A DNA stretch of 64,000 nt from Zoogloea sp. (GTDB lineage Bacteria; Pseudomonadota; Gammaproteobacteria; Burkholderiales; Rhodocyclaceae): assembly GCF_023150065.1 (NCBI RefSeq), contig NZ_JAKLLN010000002.1, positions 248,001 through 312,000 of the forward strand. Reading direction: 5' to 3'. Shown here piece after piece: positions 53,470 through 62,423 of the stretch. Both the position numbers and the translations under genes were made by a program. The notes under the pieces are model-generated. The model worked only from the letters and a program-made list of their open reading frames with translations. It did not search any database and was not told the origin of the DNA. Position 1 is the stretch's first letter, and the number at the start of each line of letters is the position of its first letter.

Positions 53470-54318
53470 TTACATCGCTACCAGGGTCTGCCGGCCCCAC
53501 CAGGAGGCGCCGGCAGCCAGTTCCACAGGCTGACGCACGGCGGCGGCTTCCACGCAGAGCATGCGCCGGAAGCCGTCGGCGGGCATGTCGGCCAGCTGGC
53601 GACACTTCTCTTCCCAGGGGTTCCAGATCACCACGTCGGGAAAGTTCTCGGCGTGGATGCCCATCGCCCGGTGGTCTTCGCGCACCAGCAGGGTGGGGGG
53701 GGTGCCGTGGTAGATGCGGTCGGTCTCGTCCTCGATGAGCACGCCGACGCCGCTTTCCTTCTTGATCCTGTTGTCGTCCGCCGAGTCCCGGTAGTCGAGC
53801 CCGCGCAGACCTTCGATGCGCAGGGCTTCCACTTCGCGCACCTTGAGGTAGGTGTGCAGGGCAGCCGTGAAGCTGAAGGGGGCGTCGCCGGTATTGGTGA
53901 CTTCCAGCTCCATGTCCAGGCGTCCGCCGCCGATGGAAATGCTCATCTCCGCGGCAAAGGCGTGGGGCCACAGGGCGCGGGTGTCGGCGTCATCCACGAG
54001 CTGCAGGGTGGTGACGGCGAAATCCTTGCCGGCGCGGCTGCCGCTGACTGCCCACTGTTTGTTGCGGGCGAAGCCGTGCTTGGGCAGGGGGCCTTCGCCG
54101 GCAAACTGGGGAAAGCACAGGGGGACGCCACCACGAATGGCCGTTTGGCCATCGAAGACGGCTTTCGGGCTGAGGTAGAGGCGGTCTTCGCCGCCGGCCG
54201 GTGTCCATGACAGCAGCTGGGCGCCGAACAGGCTGATCAGGGCGACGGCGCCGTCGGGGGTTTGCAGTTTGATGACGGGCTGGCCGTGCAGCTCGGCCAT
54301 TTCGATCTGGTCGGTCAT
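53470..54318 (-). CDS. D-hexose-6-phosphate mutarotase (YeaD-like)
   Basis: A 282-aa aldose-1-epimerase-superfamily protein that interconverts anomers of hexose 6-phosphates. The conserved active-site region GGVPLCFPQFAGEGPLPKHGFAR contains the catalytic-type His (in HGFAR) with substrate-binding residues nearby; MELEVTNTGDAPFSFTAALHTYL follows. The C-terminus VELAAGASWWGRQTLVAM is typical. It lies 19 bp upstream of tag, reading the same way, likely part of a pat-tag-mutarotase unit. Confidence 0.93.
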   Translation of the reverse strand: MTDQIEMAELHGQPVIKLQTPDGAVALISLFGAQLLSWTPAGGEDRLYLSPKAVFDGQTAIRGGVPLCFPQFAGEGPLPKHGFARNKQWAVSGSRAGKDFAVTTLQLVDDADTRALWPHAFAAEMSISIGGGRLDMELEVTNTGDAPFSFTAALHTYLKVREVEALRIEGLRGLDYRDSADDNRIKKESGVGVLIEDETDRIYHGTPPTLLVREDHRAMGIHAENFPDVVIWNPWEEKCRQLADMPADGFRRMLCVEAAAVRQPVELAAGASWWGRQTLVAM

Positions 54319-54337
54319 GATTCCGGAGGGGGCGGGG

Positions 54338-54943
54338 TTACAGAGGGCGCGATGATAGCGCGGTCACTTCCCGATGGCGGAAACAGTCGATGGTGTGGTC
54401 GTTCACCAGGCCGGCGGCCTGCATGAAGGCATAGCAGATGGTGCTGCCGACGAAGCGGAAACCACGCTTCTTGAGGGCCTTGCTGAGCGCGTCGGAGAGG
54501 GGCGTGCTGGCCTGGGCGTCGGCCAGGCTGCGCAGGCTGTTGTGAATAGGCTGACCACCGACGAACTGCCACAGCCAGGCATCGAAACTGCCGAACTCCG
54601 CCTGGATGGCCAGGAAGGCGCGGGCGTTGTCGATGGTGGAGGAGATTTTGAGGCGGTTGCGGACGATGCCCGGGTTCTGCATCAGCGTGGCCTGGTCGGC
54701 CTCGGTGAAGGTGGCGACGACGGCCGGGTCGAAGCCGGCAAAGGCCTGCCGATAGGTTTCGCGCTTGCGCAGCACGGTGATCCACGACAGCCCGGCCTGG
54801 GCGCCTTCGAGGGTCAGGAGCTCGAACAGCGCCCGGTCGTCGTGGAGCGGCACGCCCCACTCGGTGTCATGGTAGGCCTGGTACAGGGGGTCATCCCCGC
54901 ACCAGGCGCAGCGCACGGCCTTGCTGGGTGTGTCGTTCATCAT
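54338..54943 (-). CDS. tag: DNA-3-methyladenine glycosylase I
   Basis: Tag removes 3-methyladenine from alkylated DNA in base excision repair. The 201-aa protein has the zinc-snap ligands (C12/C15 in CAWCG with H25 near YHDTEWG, and H183 near DHTIDCFRH), the substrate-pocket region TLEGAQAGLSWITVLRKRE and the GSTICYAFMQAAGLVNDH segment. The start at 54943 overlaps the pat stop codon (ATGA), so tag is coupled to it. Confidence 0.97.
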   Translation of the reverse strand: MMNDTPSKAVRCAWCGDDPLYQAYHDTEWGVPLHDDRALFELLTLEGAQAGLSWITVLRKRETYRQAFAGFDPAVVATFTEADQATLMQNPGIVRNRLKISSTIDNARAFLAIQAEFGSFDAWLWQFVGGQPIHNSLRSLADAQASTPLSDALSKALKKRGFRFVGSTICYAFMQAAGLVNDHTIDCFRHREVTALSSRPL

Positions 54944-57630
54944 CAGCCCTGCAGCATCAGGGCGCCGTGCTTGATGGTGTTGTCTTCCGGGTCGTTGGTG
55001 AGCACGAAGCCCAGGCTCTGGACGAACTTGAGCATGCGGTCGTTGTTGGACAGGAAGATGCCGGTCATGGCGTGGAGGCCGCGGTTGCGCGCGGTTTCGA
55101 TGAGCACGCCCATCAGCCGGCGGGCGAGGCCCCGGTGCTGCCAGTCTTCGGCCACGACGATGGCGAACTCACAGGTCTCCCCGTCGGGATTGACCGCATA
55201 GCGGGCCACCCCGATCTCCACCTCGGCGCCTTCCTCCTCGATGGTCGCCACGAAGGCCATCTCCCGGTCGTAGTCGATCTGGGTGAGGCGGGCGACCATG
55301 GCGGGCGGCAGCTCGCGCATGGTGTTCATGAAGCGCAGGTACTTGGTTTCGGGCGACAGCTTGCGCACGAACTCGATTTCCAGGTCCGCATCCTCGGGCT
55401 TGATCGGGCGGATGACGATCTCGCCCTCGGGCATCGAGATCTTGGTGATCAGGTGCGACGGGTAGGGGTGGATCGCCATGTGGTCGTAGCGGTCCGCCGT
55501 GGGGGCGATGTTGTCTACCACGATGCGGGCATCCACGGCCACGGCGCCGTGTTCGTCCACGATCAGCGGATTGATGTCCATCTCGCGGATCCACGGCAGC
55601 TCGCAGACCATCTCGGAGATGCGCAGCAGCACGAACTCCAGGGACTCCATGTTGATCGGCGGCATGTTGCGGTATTCGCCGAGCAGGGTGGCCACGCGGG
55701 TGGACTTGATCAGATCCTGCACCAGGTAGTTGTTGAGGGGCGGCAGGGCCACCGCGCGGTCCTTCTGGATCTCCACGTGGGCGCCGCCCTCGCCGAAGGT
55801 GATCACCGGGCCGAAGACCGGGTCGCGGAAGGCGCCGACCATCAGCTCGCGGCCGTAGGGCTTGATGATCATCGGCTCGATGGCGACACCGTTGATGATG
55901 GCGTCGGGGCGCTTCTTCTTCACCTCTTCCAGGATCTCCTGGTAGGCGGAGCGCACCGCGGCGAGGCCGCGCAGGTTGAGGCGAACGCCGCCCAGCTCGG
56001 CCTTGTGGGTGATGGAGGGGGAGTCGATCTTCATGGCCACCGGCAGGCCGAGCTCTTCGGCCAGCACCATGGCCTCGGTGGCGGAGCGGGCCACCACGGT
56101 CTGCGCGATGGGGATGCGGAAGGCCGCCAGCAGGGCCTTGGACTCCATCTCGTTGAGGTTCTTGCGGCGCTCGGAGAGGGCGGTCTCGATGACCAGGCGG
56201 GCGCTCTCGACCGACGGGGGGTTCAGGTCGGAGGACAGGGAGCTGGGGGTTTGCACCAGCAGCTTCTGGTTGCGGTAGTAGGCCGAGATGTGACCGAAGA
56301 GCTCGACGGCCGGCTCGGTGGTGCGGAAGGTGGGGATGCCGGCCGCTTCGAAGAGCTTGCGCCCCTCGCGGACCTGCTCCTCACCCATCCAGCAGGTGAA
56401 CACCGGCTTGTCGGCGGCGCGTTCGATTTCGATGACCTTCTGGGCTACCTCGGTGGGCCGGGTCATGGCCTGGGGTGTCAGTACGGTGAGCACGCCTTCC
56501 ACGTTCTCGTCGGCGAGGACGATCTCGAGGGCCTTGCCATAGCGCTCCGGATCGGCGTCGCCAATGATGTCGATCGGGTTGCAGTGGGACCAGTTGGGCG
56601 GGAGGATCTCGTTGAGCTTGGCGACGGTGCCGTCGGTGAGCTGGGCCATGGGGATGCGCAGGTCGGCGGCACGGTCGGCGGCCATCACGCCGGGCCCGCC
56701 ACCGTTGGTGATCACGGCCAGGCGGTTGCCCCGGGGGCGGAAGTGGGAGAACAGGGCGTTGGCGGCGGCAAACAGCTGGCCCATGTTGTACAGGCGGATC
56801 ACGCCGGCACGGCGCAGGGCGGCGTCGAACACCGCGTCCTCACCCACCATGGCGCCGGAGTGGAGCAGGGCGGCCTGGGAACCGGCCGGGTGACGGCCCA
56901 CCTTGATCAGCAGCACCGGCTTGACCCGGGCCGCGGCGCGCAGGGCGCTGACGAAGCGCCGGGCGTCCTTGATGCCTTCCACATACAGGAAGATACTCTC
57001 GGTGCGGGAGTCCGAGACCATGTATTCGAGGACTTCGCCGAAGTCGATATCCACCGAGGTGCCCAGGGACACCACCGACGAGAAGCCCACGTTGTTGGGG
57101 CGGGCCCAGTCGAGGATGGCCGAACAGAGGGCGCCGGACTGGGAGATCAGGCCGATGGAGCCCTTGATGGCGCCGCCGTCGGCAAAGCTGGCGTTGAGGC
57201 CGAGCTCGGGGCGGAGCACGCCCAGACAGTTGGGGCCGAGCAGGCGAATGCGGTGGCGGCGGGCGTTCTCGAAAGTGTTCTTTTCGAGCATGCGGCCTCT
57301 CGGGCCGGCGTCGGAGAAGCCGGAGGGCAGTACCACCACCGACTTGGTGCCGGCGCGGCCACAGGCGTCGACAATGGCCGGGACCCGGTCGGCCTTGGTG
57401 GTGATGACCGCCAGATCAAGCCGTTGGGGGATTTCTTCGACGCTCTTGTAACAGGGGACACCCAGTACCTGTTCGTACTTGGGATTCACGGCGAACAGCT
57501 TGCCCTTGAATCCTGCCTCCAGCATGTTGCGGACGAGGATGTTGCCCAGGGACATTTCCCTTTCGCTGGCGCCGATGATGGCCACTGAGCGGGGCTCGAA
57601 GAGGGGCGTGAGGTAATGCTGTTCGTTCAT
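54943..57630 (-). CDS. pat: Pat-type acyl-CoA synthetase (ADP-forming)/GNAT acetyltransferase fusion
   Basis: An 895-aa fusion related to Pat/YfiQ, the protein lysine acetyltransferase that silences acetyl-CoA synthetase in other bacteria. Order of domains: CoA-binding (FEPRSVAIIGASEREMSLG), succinyl-CoA-ligase-like (IGLISQSGALCSAILDWA), ATP-grasp (KIDSPSITHKAELGG, LMVGAFRDPVFGPV), and a C-terminal GNAT domain (about 720-895) with the acetyl-CoA motif WQHRGLARRLMG. The synthetase half is usually catalytically inactive in this family; whether that holds here was not tested. It is the first gene of a likely pat-tag-mutarotase operon. Confidence 0.93.
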   Translation of the reverse strand: MNEQHYLTPLFEPRSVAIIGASEREMSLGNILVRNMLEAGFKGKLFAVNPKYEQVLGVPCYKSVEEIPQRLDLAVITTKADRVPAIVDACGRAGTKSVVVLPSGFSDAGPRGRMLEKNTFENARRHRIRLLGPNCLGVLRPELGLNASFADGGAIKGSIGLISQSGALCSAILDWARPNNVGFSSVVSLGTSVDIDFGEVLEYMVSDSRTESIFLYVEGIKDARRFVSALRAAARVKPVLLIKVGRHPAGSQAALLHSGAMVGEDAVFDAALRRAGVIRLYNMGQLFAAANALFSHFRPRGNRLAVITNGGGPGVMAADRAADLRIPMAQLTDGTVAKLNEILPPNWSHCNPIDIIGDADPERYGKALEIVLADENVEGVLTVLTPQAMTRPTEVAQKVIEIERAADKPVFTCWMGEEQVREGRKLFEAAGIPTFRTTEPAVELFGHISAYYRNQKLLVQTPSSLSSDLNPPSVESARLVIETALSERRKNLNEMESKALLAAFRIPIAQTVVARSATEAMVLAEELGLPVAMKIDSPSITHKAELGGVRLNLRGLAAVRSAYQEILEEVKKKRPDAIINGVAIEPMIIKPYGRELMVGAFRDPVFGPVITFGEGGAHVEIQKDRAVALPPLNNYLVQDLIKSTRVATLLGEYRNMPPINMESLEFVLLRISEMVCELPWIREMDINPLIVDEHGAVAVDARIVVDNIAPTADRYDHMAIHPYPSHLITKISMPEGEIVIRPIKPEDADLEIEFVRKLSPETKYLRFMNTMRELPPAMVARLTQIDYDREMAFVATIEEEGAEVEIGVARYAVNPDGETCEFAIVVAEDWQHRGLARRLMGVLIETARNRGLHAMTGIFLSNNDRMLKFVQSLGFVLTNDPEDNTIKHGALMLQG

Positions 57631-57782
57631 GATGGGTACTCGGCTGAGTGCATTCGTGCGGCTATTTTTCTGCCGTTGTCACGGGGACGTCGATCGATTT
57701 GGGGTCGGGGCGGATTTTACCCTGAGGGCCTTGCCTGCGTGTCGGGAAGAGTACTGACGTATTGCGATGCACAATCCCCGCT

Positions 57783-57796
57783 GTGACATATATCAA
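57783..57796. promoter_or_regulatory. Possible FNR/CRP-type half-palindromic site upstream of pat
   Basis: GTGAC-ATAT-ATCAA matches the FNR pattern TTGAT-N4-ATCAA in its right half exactly and 3 of 5 bases on the left. It lies about 150 bp upstream of the pat start in the 222-bp gap to the PAS kinase stop. A single imperfect site, so treat with caution. Confidence 0.3.
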
Positions 57797-57852
57797 GGCT
57801 TTTTAATTCAAAGTGTTGCACGGCAGCAACGGTTTGGTGCGGGCACAACGGA

Positions 57853-60708
57853 TCAGTGGCTGAGCGTGAAGAAAAAGCTGGCGCCTTCATCCGGAGTGGA
57901 TTCCGCCCAGACCTTGCCTTCATGGCGCTGGATGACCCGCTGGACGGTGGCCAGCCCGATGCCGGTGCCATCGAACTCGCTGATGCCGTGCAGGCGATGG
58001 AAGGGCAGGAACAGCTTGGAGGCGAAGCTCATGTCGAAGCCGGCGCCGTTGTCTGACACGCAGTAGACGATCTGCCGGTCGCGCATCTCGGCATGGAAGC
58101 GGATCTGGGCCACCTCCCGGCGGTTGGTGAACTTCCAGGCATTGCGCAGCAGGTTGTCTAGGGCCACCCGCATCAGCGCCCGGTCGGCGGCCACGACGAG
58201 GTCGGGTTCGACGCTGGTCTCCACATTGCGCTCCGGGTCTTCCTGGCGCAGCTCGCCGAGGATCTGCTCCACCAGCTGGCTGAGGTTCACCGACTCCCGC
58301 CGCATGCTCTGGCGGGTCAGGCGTGCCAGGTCGATCAGATCGTCGATCAGGCGCGCCATGCGCTGGGTGGCCACGCGGATGCGCTGCAGGTATTCACGGC
58401 CGATGTCGTCCAGGCGCGGGGCGTAGTCTTCGGCGACGATCTGGGCAAAGCCGTCGATGGCCCGCAGGGGCGCGCGCAGGTCGTGGGAGACGGAGTAGGA
58501 GAAGGCCTCGAGCTCACGGTTGGAGGCCTCCAGCTCGGCGGTGCGGACCCGCACCCGGGACTCCAGCTCCCGGTTGAGGTTGCGCTGGGTCTGCTCGGTT
58601 TCCTTGCGGGCCGTGATGTCGTCGAGGGTGCCGGAGCTGCCCACGATGCGCTCGTAAGTGTCCCGCAGGGGGCGGATTGTGGCTTCGACCCAGCGTGGGC
58701 CGCTGGCCTGGGTGCGCAGGCGGAACTCGAACTGGCCGATCTCTTCGTAACCTTCGCGGATCGCTCCGAGGCAATGGCCCACCCGGCCCCGGTCATCCTC
58801 CGCCACGAAATCGAGCAGGTTCTGGCCGATGCTCAGGCGGGTGTCGAAGCCGGTGGTGTTGCGCCAGGCCCGGTTGAGGAAGGTGAGGCGGCCCTCTGCA
58901 TCGGTCTGGAAGAGGATCTCATTGACCGATTCGACCACGTCCCGGTACATGGCCTGGCTCTCGCGCAGCACCTGTTCGGCGAGCAGCCAGCGGGCCACGT
59001 CGCGGAGCACATAGAGCATGGCCGGGCGGCCTTCGAAGTCGAGTCGTACGCCGGTGGCCTCGGCATTGATCGTCTCGCCGTCGAGCCGGCGGTAGCGCAG
59101 GGGGAGCGGTGCCAGGCGCTGCTGCCGGGGCGCTGCATCGAAATCCGCGAGACGCGCGGCCTCCATGGCCCGATCATCCGGGTGGATCAGGTTGAGGAGT
59201 TCGACCCCCTCCAGCTCGGCGGGCCTGTCGCCGCCGAACAGCTGCCGGCAGGCGGCATTGACCAGCCGGATCTGCCCGCCAACCACCACCAGGGTGGCCT
59301 CGGGGGAGTGTTCAAAGAGCGCCTGGTGGCGCTTTCCGGCGGCCTCCCGATTGGCGAGGGCTGCACGCAAGGGGGTGATGTCCTGGCGCACGAGCAACAG
59401 GCTCGGCGGGCCGCCGTCCGGGGCGTCGATGCGCCGTACCGTGTCGAGGCTCCAGCCTTGGCTGCCATCGGCGCGCCGATAGGGGGTTTCGCGGGAGAAC
59501 TCTGCCATCTCGCCAGCCAGACAGCGCTGGCGCAGGGACTGGCTGGCTGCCGCGTCGTCCTCCGCCAGGGCAGTGGCGACAGGCTGCATGATCAGCTCGG
59601 TGGCCGGCCGCCCCAGCATGGCCGCCAGGGCCGGATTGGCCTGCACGAGATGACCGTCGGCGGAGATCCGGCCGATGCCGACCGGCGCCTCGGCGAACAG
59701 GCTGCGGAAGAGGGCTTCGTCACTGTGGAGCTGGTGCCGGGATTCGATCTCAGCGGTCACGTTGCGGGTGGTGCCGCAGTAGCCTGCAAACACGCCTCGC
59801 CGGTCGAACACCGGGATGCCCGACTCCTTCAGCCACACCGGGCGCCCCTGGGGGCCGGGGCGGCAGAACAGGAAGTCCGAGAAGGGTTCGATCTGGCGCA
59901 GCCGCGCGATGTGGGCGGCCCAGGGGGGCGCCGTGGGGGACACGCCGGGCAGGTCCCAGCGCCGGCTGCCGATGGCGTCCTCGGCGGCCAGGTCGGCGAG
60001 ATGCCCGGAACTGGCCGTGAGGGTGGTGTAGCGCAGGTCTGCGTCCTGTTCCCAGTAGCCGTCGTGACCATAGGCGATCAGTGCGGCGATGCGCTCTTCG
60101 CTGCGTTCGAGGTCGGCAGCAAGACGTGCCCGTTCGGTGACTTCGCGGCCAATCCCCCGATAGCCGGAAAAATGGCCGTCCGCATCGAACGTCGGTCGGC
60201 CCTTCAGTTCCAGGTGGCGCGTCTCGCTGCCCGGAGTGCGACGCGGTAAGGTGGCAGCAAGGGGGCCGTGACGCGCCATGGTCTCTTCCAGGGCCACGGC
60301 AAAGTCGGCGGGCAGCTCCGGCAGGATCACATCCTTCCAGTGGCGGCCGATCACGTCCTGCGGCGCAATGCTGGGTGCCGGGGGAGCGTCGGGAATGGCG
60401 ACGAAGCGCAGTTCGGAATCGGTCTCCCAGAGCCAGTCGCCCGAGATCTCGATGAAATCCCGCCACAGGGGTTCTGCGGCCGCTCGGGCGATGCCGTGCG
60501 TCTGGGGCGGGTGCAGCAGACGCCTGAACATCAGTCCCGCTGCCAGGCCACCCACCCCGCCAAGCAGGTAGGGGGCGAGCGCCGCGTCGATCAGGCTGCC
60601 CAGGTCGGGGCCTGCCAGCGCGCCAAGGGGCGCGCAGATACCGCCCGCGAAAAGCATGCATGCGAGAACGGTCCGGCGCGGCCGCGAGGAGGTAGGGCGA
60701 GGAAGCAT
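57853..60708 (-). CDS. Multi-PAS sensor histidine kinase
   Basis: A 951-aa membrane-anchored sensor kinase. An N-terminal hydrophobic segment (about 15-65, including LLGGVGGLAAGLMFRRLL) is followed by about five PAS domains (for example DAPPAPSIAPQDVIGRHWKD, FAEAPVGIGRISADGHLV, SPEATLVVVGGQIRLVN). It ends with HisKA (SYSVSHDLRAPLRAIDGFA, H near residue 738) and HATPase (NLLRNAWKFTNRR, DNGAGFDM, GTGIGLATVQRV). No receiver domain and no adjacent response regulator, so its partner is elsewhere. The N-terminal sensory domain does not look like a known ligand-binding fold. Confidence 0.92.
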   Translation of the reverse strand: MLPRPTSSRPRRTVLACMLFAGGICAPLGALAGPDLGSLIDAALAPYLLGGVGGLAAGLMFRRLLHPPQTHGIARAAAEPLWRDFIEISGDWLWETDSELRFVAIPDAPPAPSIAPQDVIGRHWKDVILPELPADFAVALEETMARHGPLAATLPRRTPGSETRHLELKGRPTFDADGHFSGYRGIGREVTERARLAADLERSEERIAALIAYGHDGYWEQDADLRYTTLTASSGHLADLAAEDAIGSRRWDLPGVSPTAPPWAAHIARLRQIEPFSDFLFCRPGPQGRPVWLKESGIPVFDRRGVFAGYCGTTRNVTAEIESRHQLHSDEALFRSLFAEAPVGIGRISADGHLVQANPALAAMLGRPATELIMQPVATALAEDDAAASQSLRQRCLAGEMAEFSRETPYRRADGSQGWSLDTVRRIDAPDGGPPSLLLVRQDITPLRAALANREAAGKRHQALFEHSPEATLVVVGGQIRLVNAACRQLFGGDRPAELEGVELLNLIHPDDRAMEAARLADFDAAPRQQRLAPLPLRYRRLDGETINAEATGVRLDFEGRPAMLYVLRDVARWLLAEQVLRESQAMYRDVVESVNEILFQTDAEGRLTFLNRAWRNTTGFDTRLSIGQNLLDFVAEDDRGRVGHCLGAIREGYEEIGQFEFRLRTQASGPRWVEATIRPLRDTYERIVGSSGTLDDITARKETEQTQRNLNRELESRVRVRTAELEASNRELEAFSYSVSHDLRAPLRAIDGFAQIVAEDYAPRLDDIGREYLQRIRVATQRMARLIDDLIDLARLTRQSMRRESVNLSQLVEQILGELRQEDPERNVETSVEPDLVVAADRALMRVALDNLLRNAWKFTNRREVAQIRFHAEMRDRQIVYCVSDNGAGFDMSFASKLFLPFHRLHGISEFDGTGIGLATVQRVIQRHEGKVWAESTPDEGASFFFTLSH

Positions 60709-60845
60709 CGAATCCTATTATCGTTCGAGCCGATGGATTTGGTGCAGGGTCAACGGTGCCGACCATGTGCCATGACACGGAGACAACAAGAATATGTTCC
60801 TGTGCCCGGTTTTTCGAGGGCAAGTAAAAATTGTTGCGATCTTGT

Positions 60846-60874
60846 TTGACGAGATCGAAAGGGCTATGTATTAT
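60846..60874 (+). promoter_or_regulatory. Sigma-70 promoter of the Pro/Arg/His tRNA operon
   Basis: TTGACG (60846-60851) and TATTAT (60869-60874) with a 17-bp spacer, followed by a GC-rich discriminator, directly upstream of tRNA-Pro. Confidence 0.85.
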
Positions 60875-60884
60875 TCGCGCCTCT

Positions 60885-60961
60885 CGGGGTGTAGCGCAGT
60901 CCGGTAGCGCGCTTGCTTTGGGAGCAAGATGTCGGGAGTTCGAATCTCTCCACCCCGACCA
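60885..60961 (+). tRNA. tRNA-Pro (anticodon TGG)
   Basis: A 77-nt tRNA with encoded CCA. Acceptor CGGGGTG pairs with CACCCCG, anticodon loop TTTGGGA. First gene of a three-tRNA operon. Confidence 0.96.
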
Positions 60962-60988
60962 AAGCTTGACCCCGGTGCCCGCGGCAAT

Positions 60989-61062
60989 CTGCCCGTAGCT
61001 CAACTGGATAGAGCACCGGCCTTCTAAGCCGGGGGTTACAGGTTCGATTCCTGTCGGGCAGG
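60989..61062 (+). tRNA. tRNA-Arg (anticodon TCT)
   Basis: Acceptor CTGCCCG pairs with CGGGCAG; discriminator G; anticodon TCT within CCTTCTAAG. Unlike its two neighbours the CCA end is not encoded and must be added by tRNA nucleotidyltransferase. Confidence 0.95.
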
Positions 61063-61113
61063 CTCTGAAAAATTTGGTTTATAGGTTGGCGATGAAAATC
61101 GATGACCTGCAGT

Positions 61114-61190
61114 GGCGGCATTAGCTCAGTTGGTAGAGCACTGGATTGTGATTCCAGTGGTCACCGGTTCGAACCCGGTATGTCGCCCCA
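61114..61190 (+). tRNA. tRNA-His (anticodon GTG)
   Basis: Acceptor GCGGCAT/ATGTCGC with the extra G at position -1 opposite the discriminator C, as expected for tRNA-His; anticodon loop TTGTGAT; encoded CCA. Last tRNA of the operon. Confidence 0.96.
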
Positions 61191-61199
61191 AGCACTACA

Positions 61200-61240
61200 G
61201 CAGAAAGCCCTGAGAAATCAGGGCTTTCTGCATTTCTGCC
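61200..61240 (+). terminator. Terminator of the Pro/Arg/His tRNA operon
   Basis: GCAGAAAGCCCTGA (61200-61213), a GAAA loop, and TCAGGGCTTTCTGC (61218-61231) followed by ATTTCTGCC. Confidence 0.85.
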
Positions 61241-61250
61241 TTACCCCTGT

Positions 61251-62420
61251 TCAATGTTCATGGGCTTCGTCGCCGGCCTCCACCGGCTGTGCGCTGGCCG
61301 CGTCGCGTCTTTCGGCGATGGCGAAGCGGGGGTAGACCGTTGTTATCACCAGCTCTCCAAGCGCAGTCTTTTCCACCCCCAGGGTTTCCCCGTCGCTGCT
61401 GAGTACTGGGCGAGGGGCCGGTTTGAAGGCGGAGAAGGTGTCGCCGGCGCTGAGGCCCTGCTCGGCGCCCGAGTCCAGATAGATGCGTTCACCCTCGACC
61501 TTGAGCACCCGCGCGGAAAAAGGCAGGCAGCTGATGCTGCGCCGGGTCCACTCGGCCATCTCGTCGAGGGCGGCCGCGTAGGCCTGCCCGAACGCGCTGG
61601 CGTAATGGCCGGGGCTGCCGAACACCGTGCTCTCGGGAACGCGAACCCGGCCCCGGGCGCTGTGGGTGAAGCGCCTTCGAGCCACGCAGCTTCCGGTGGA
61701 TGCGTCGAGGATCTGCACGTCGAGGTCAAGCTCGCGCCGGGTTTCGTCGGCGCTCGCGGACAGGGAGCGGAAATGGCCGGTGATCAGGTACTGGGCCCGG
61801 TGCTTCCGCGCCGCCTGGCGGATCAGGTGCCAGGCCTGCTGCTCGGGTGGCGGAGCTGTGCCCACCCGCTCCGGTGCGCTGCTTCCGAGCATCAGATCGC
61901 CGTCGTGGTCGGCGAGCAGTTTGCCACCGTAAAGGCGACGGGCCAGCTCGCCGGCGGTCAGTTGGGCATAGCCGGACAGCTCGTTGAATTTGAGGTGTTC
62001 GGGGTGACTGACCGGAAAGCCGATGATCAGCACGCGCTTGGCGTGGCTTTCGCGACAGGCGGGTTGGTCGAAGGGCGAGGGGGCGTCGCTGGCGAGTTCC
62101 ACCCCCAGGGTGACCTGGTAGTGGTCACCCTGCACACCTTCCTGCAGGATGCGATGCTGCTGAACGCGTCCGGAAGATCTCACCATGACCTGATCGAAGG
62201 CCATGGCCTGGCCGGATGTTCCGAGGCGGGCTTCGACCTGAAGCGCGGACTGTCGGCTGGCGTCCGCCAGGGCATTGCGGATCGCCTCCTCGCGGGCAGC
62301 GGCGGTGCGCTCGCCATGGATCGGCGCCGAGCCTGTTGTGATCACGGGCTCGGCGGAGACGCCCGCGGCCGCCAGCAGCAGGGCGAAGACGGGCAGGTGG
62401 TGGAGGAGGTGTCGTCCCAT
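61251..62420 (-). CDS. flgT: FlgT-like flagellar assembly protein
   Basis: A 389-aa exported protein with a signal peptide (about 1-23). The three FlgT parts are visible: an N-terminal domain (APIHGERTAAAREEAIRNAL), a middle domain (AKRVLIIGFPVSHPEHLKFN; ARKHRAQYLITGHFRSL) and a C-terminal domain (LDSGAEQGLSAGDTFSAF). In Vibrio, FlgT builds the H ring of the flagellar basal body. Here the gene follows a FlgP-like gene but no other flagellar genes are in the window. Confidence 0.82.
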   Translation of the reverse strand: MGRHLLHHLPVFALLLAAAGVSAEPVITTGSAPIHGERTAAAREEAIRNALADASRQSALQVEARLGTSGQAMAFDQVMVRSSGRVQQHRILQEGVQGDHYQVTLGVELASDAPSPFDQPACRESHAKRVLIIGFPVSHPEHLKFNELSGYAQLTAGELARRLYGGKLLADHDGDLMLGSSAPERVGTAPPPEQQAWHLIRQAARKHRAQYLITGHFRSLSASADETRRELDLDVQILDASTGSCVARRRFTHSARGRVRVPESTVFGSPGHYASAFGQAYAAALDEMAEWTRRSISCLPFSARVLKVEGERIYLDSGAEQGLSAGDTFSAFKPAPRPVLSSDGETLGVEKTALGELVITTVYPRFAIAERRDAASAQPVEAGDEAHEH

Positions 62421-62423
62421 GCC

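Noticed and set aside
54928-57588. A plus-strand open frame of nearly 900 codons opposite pat
   Set aside because: Antisense shadow of the pat gene: repetitive Gly/His/Asp/Val composition, no motifs.
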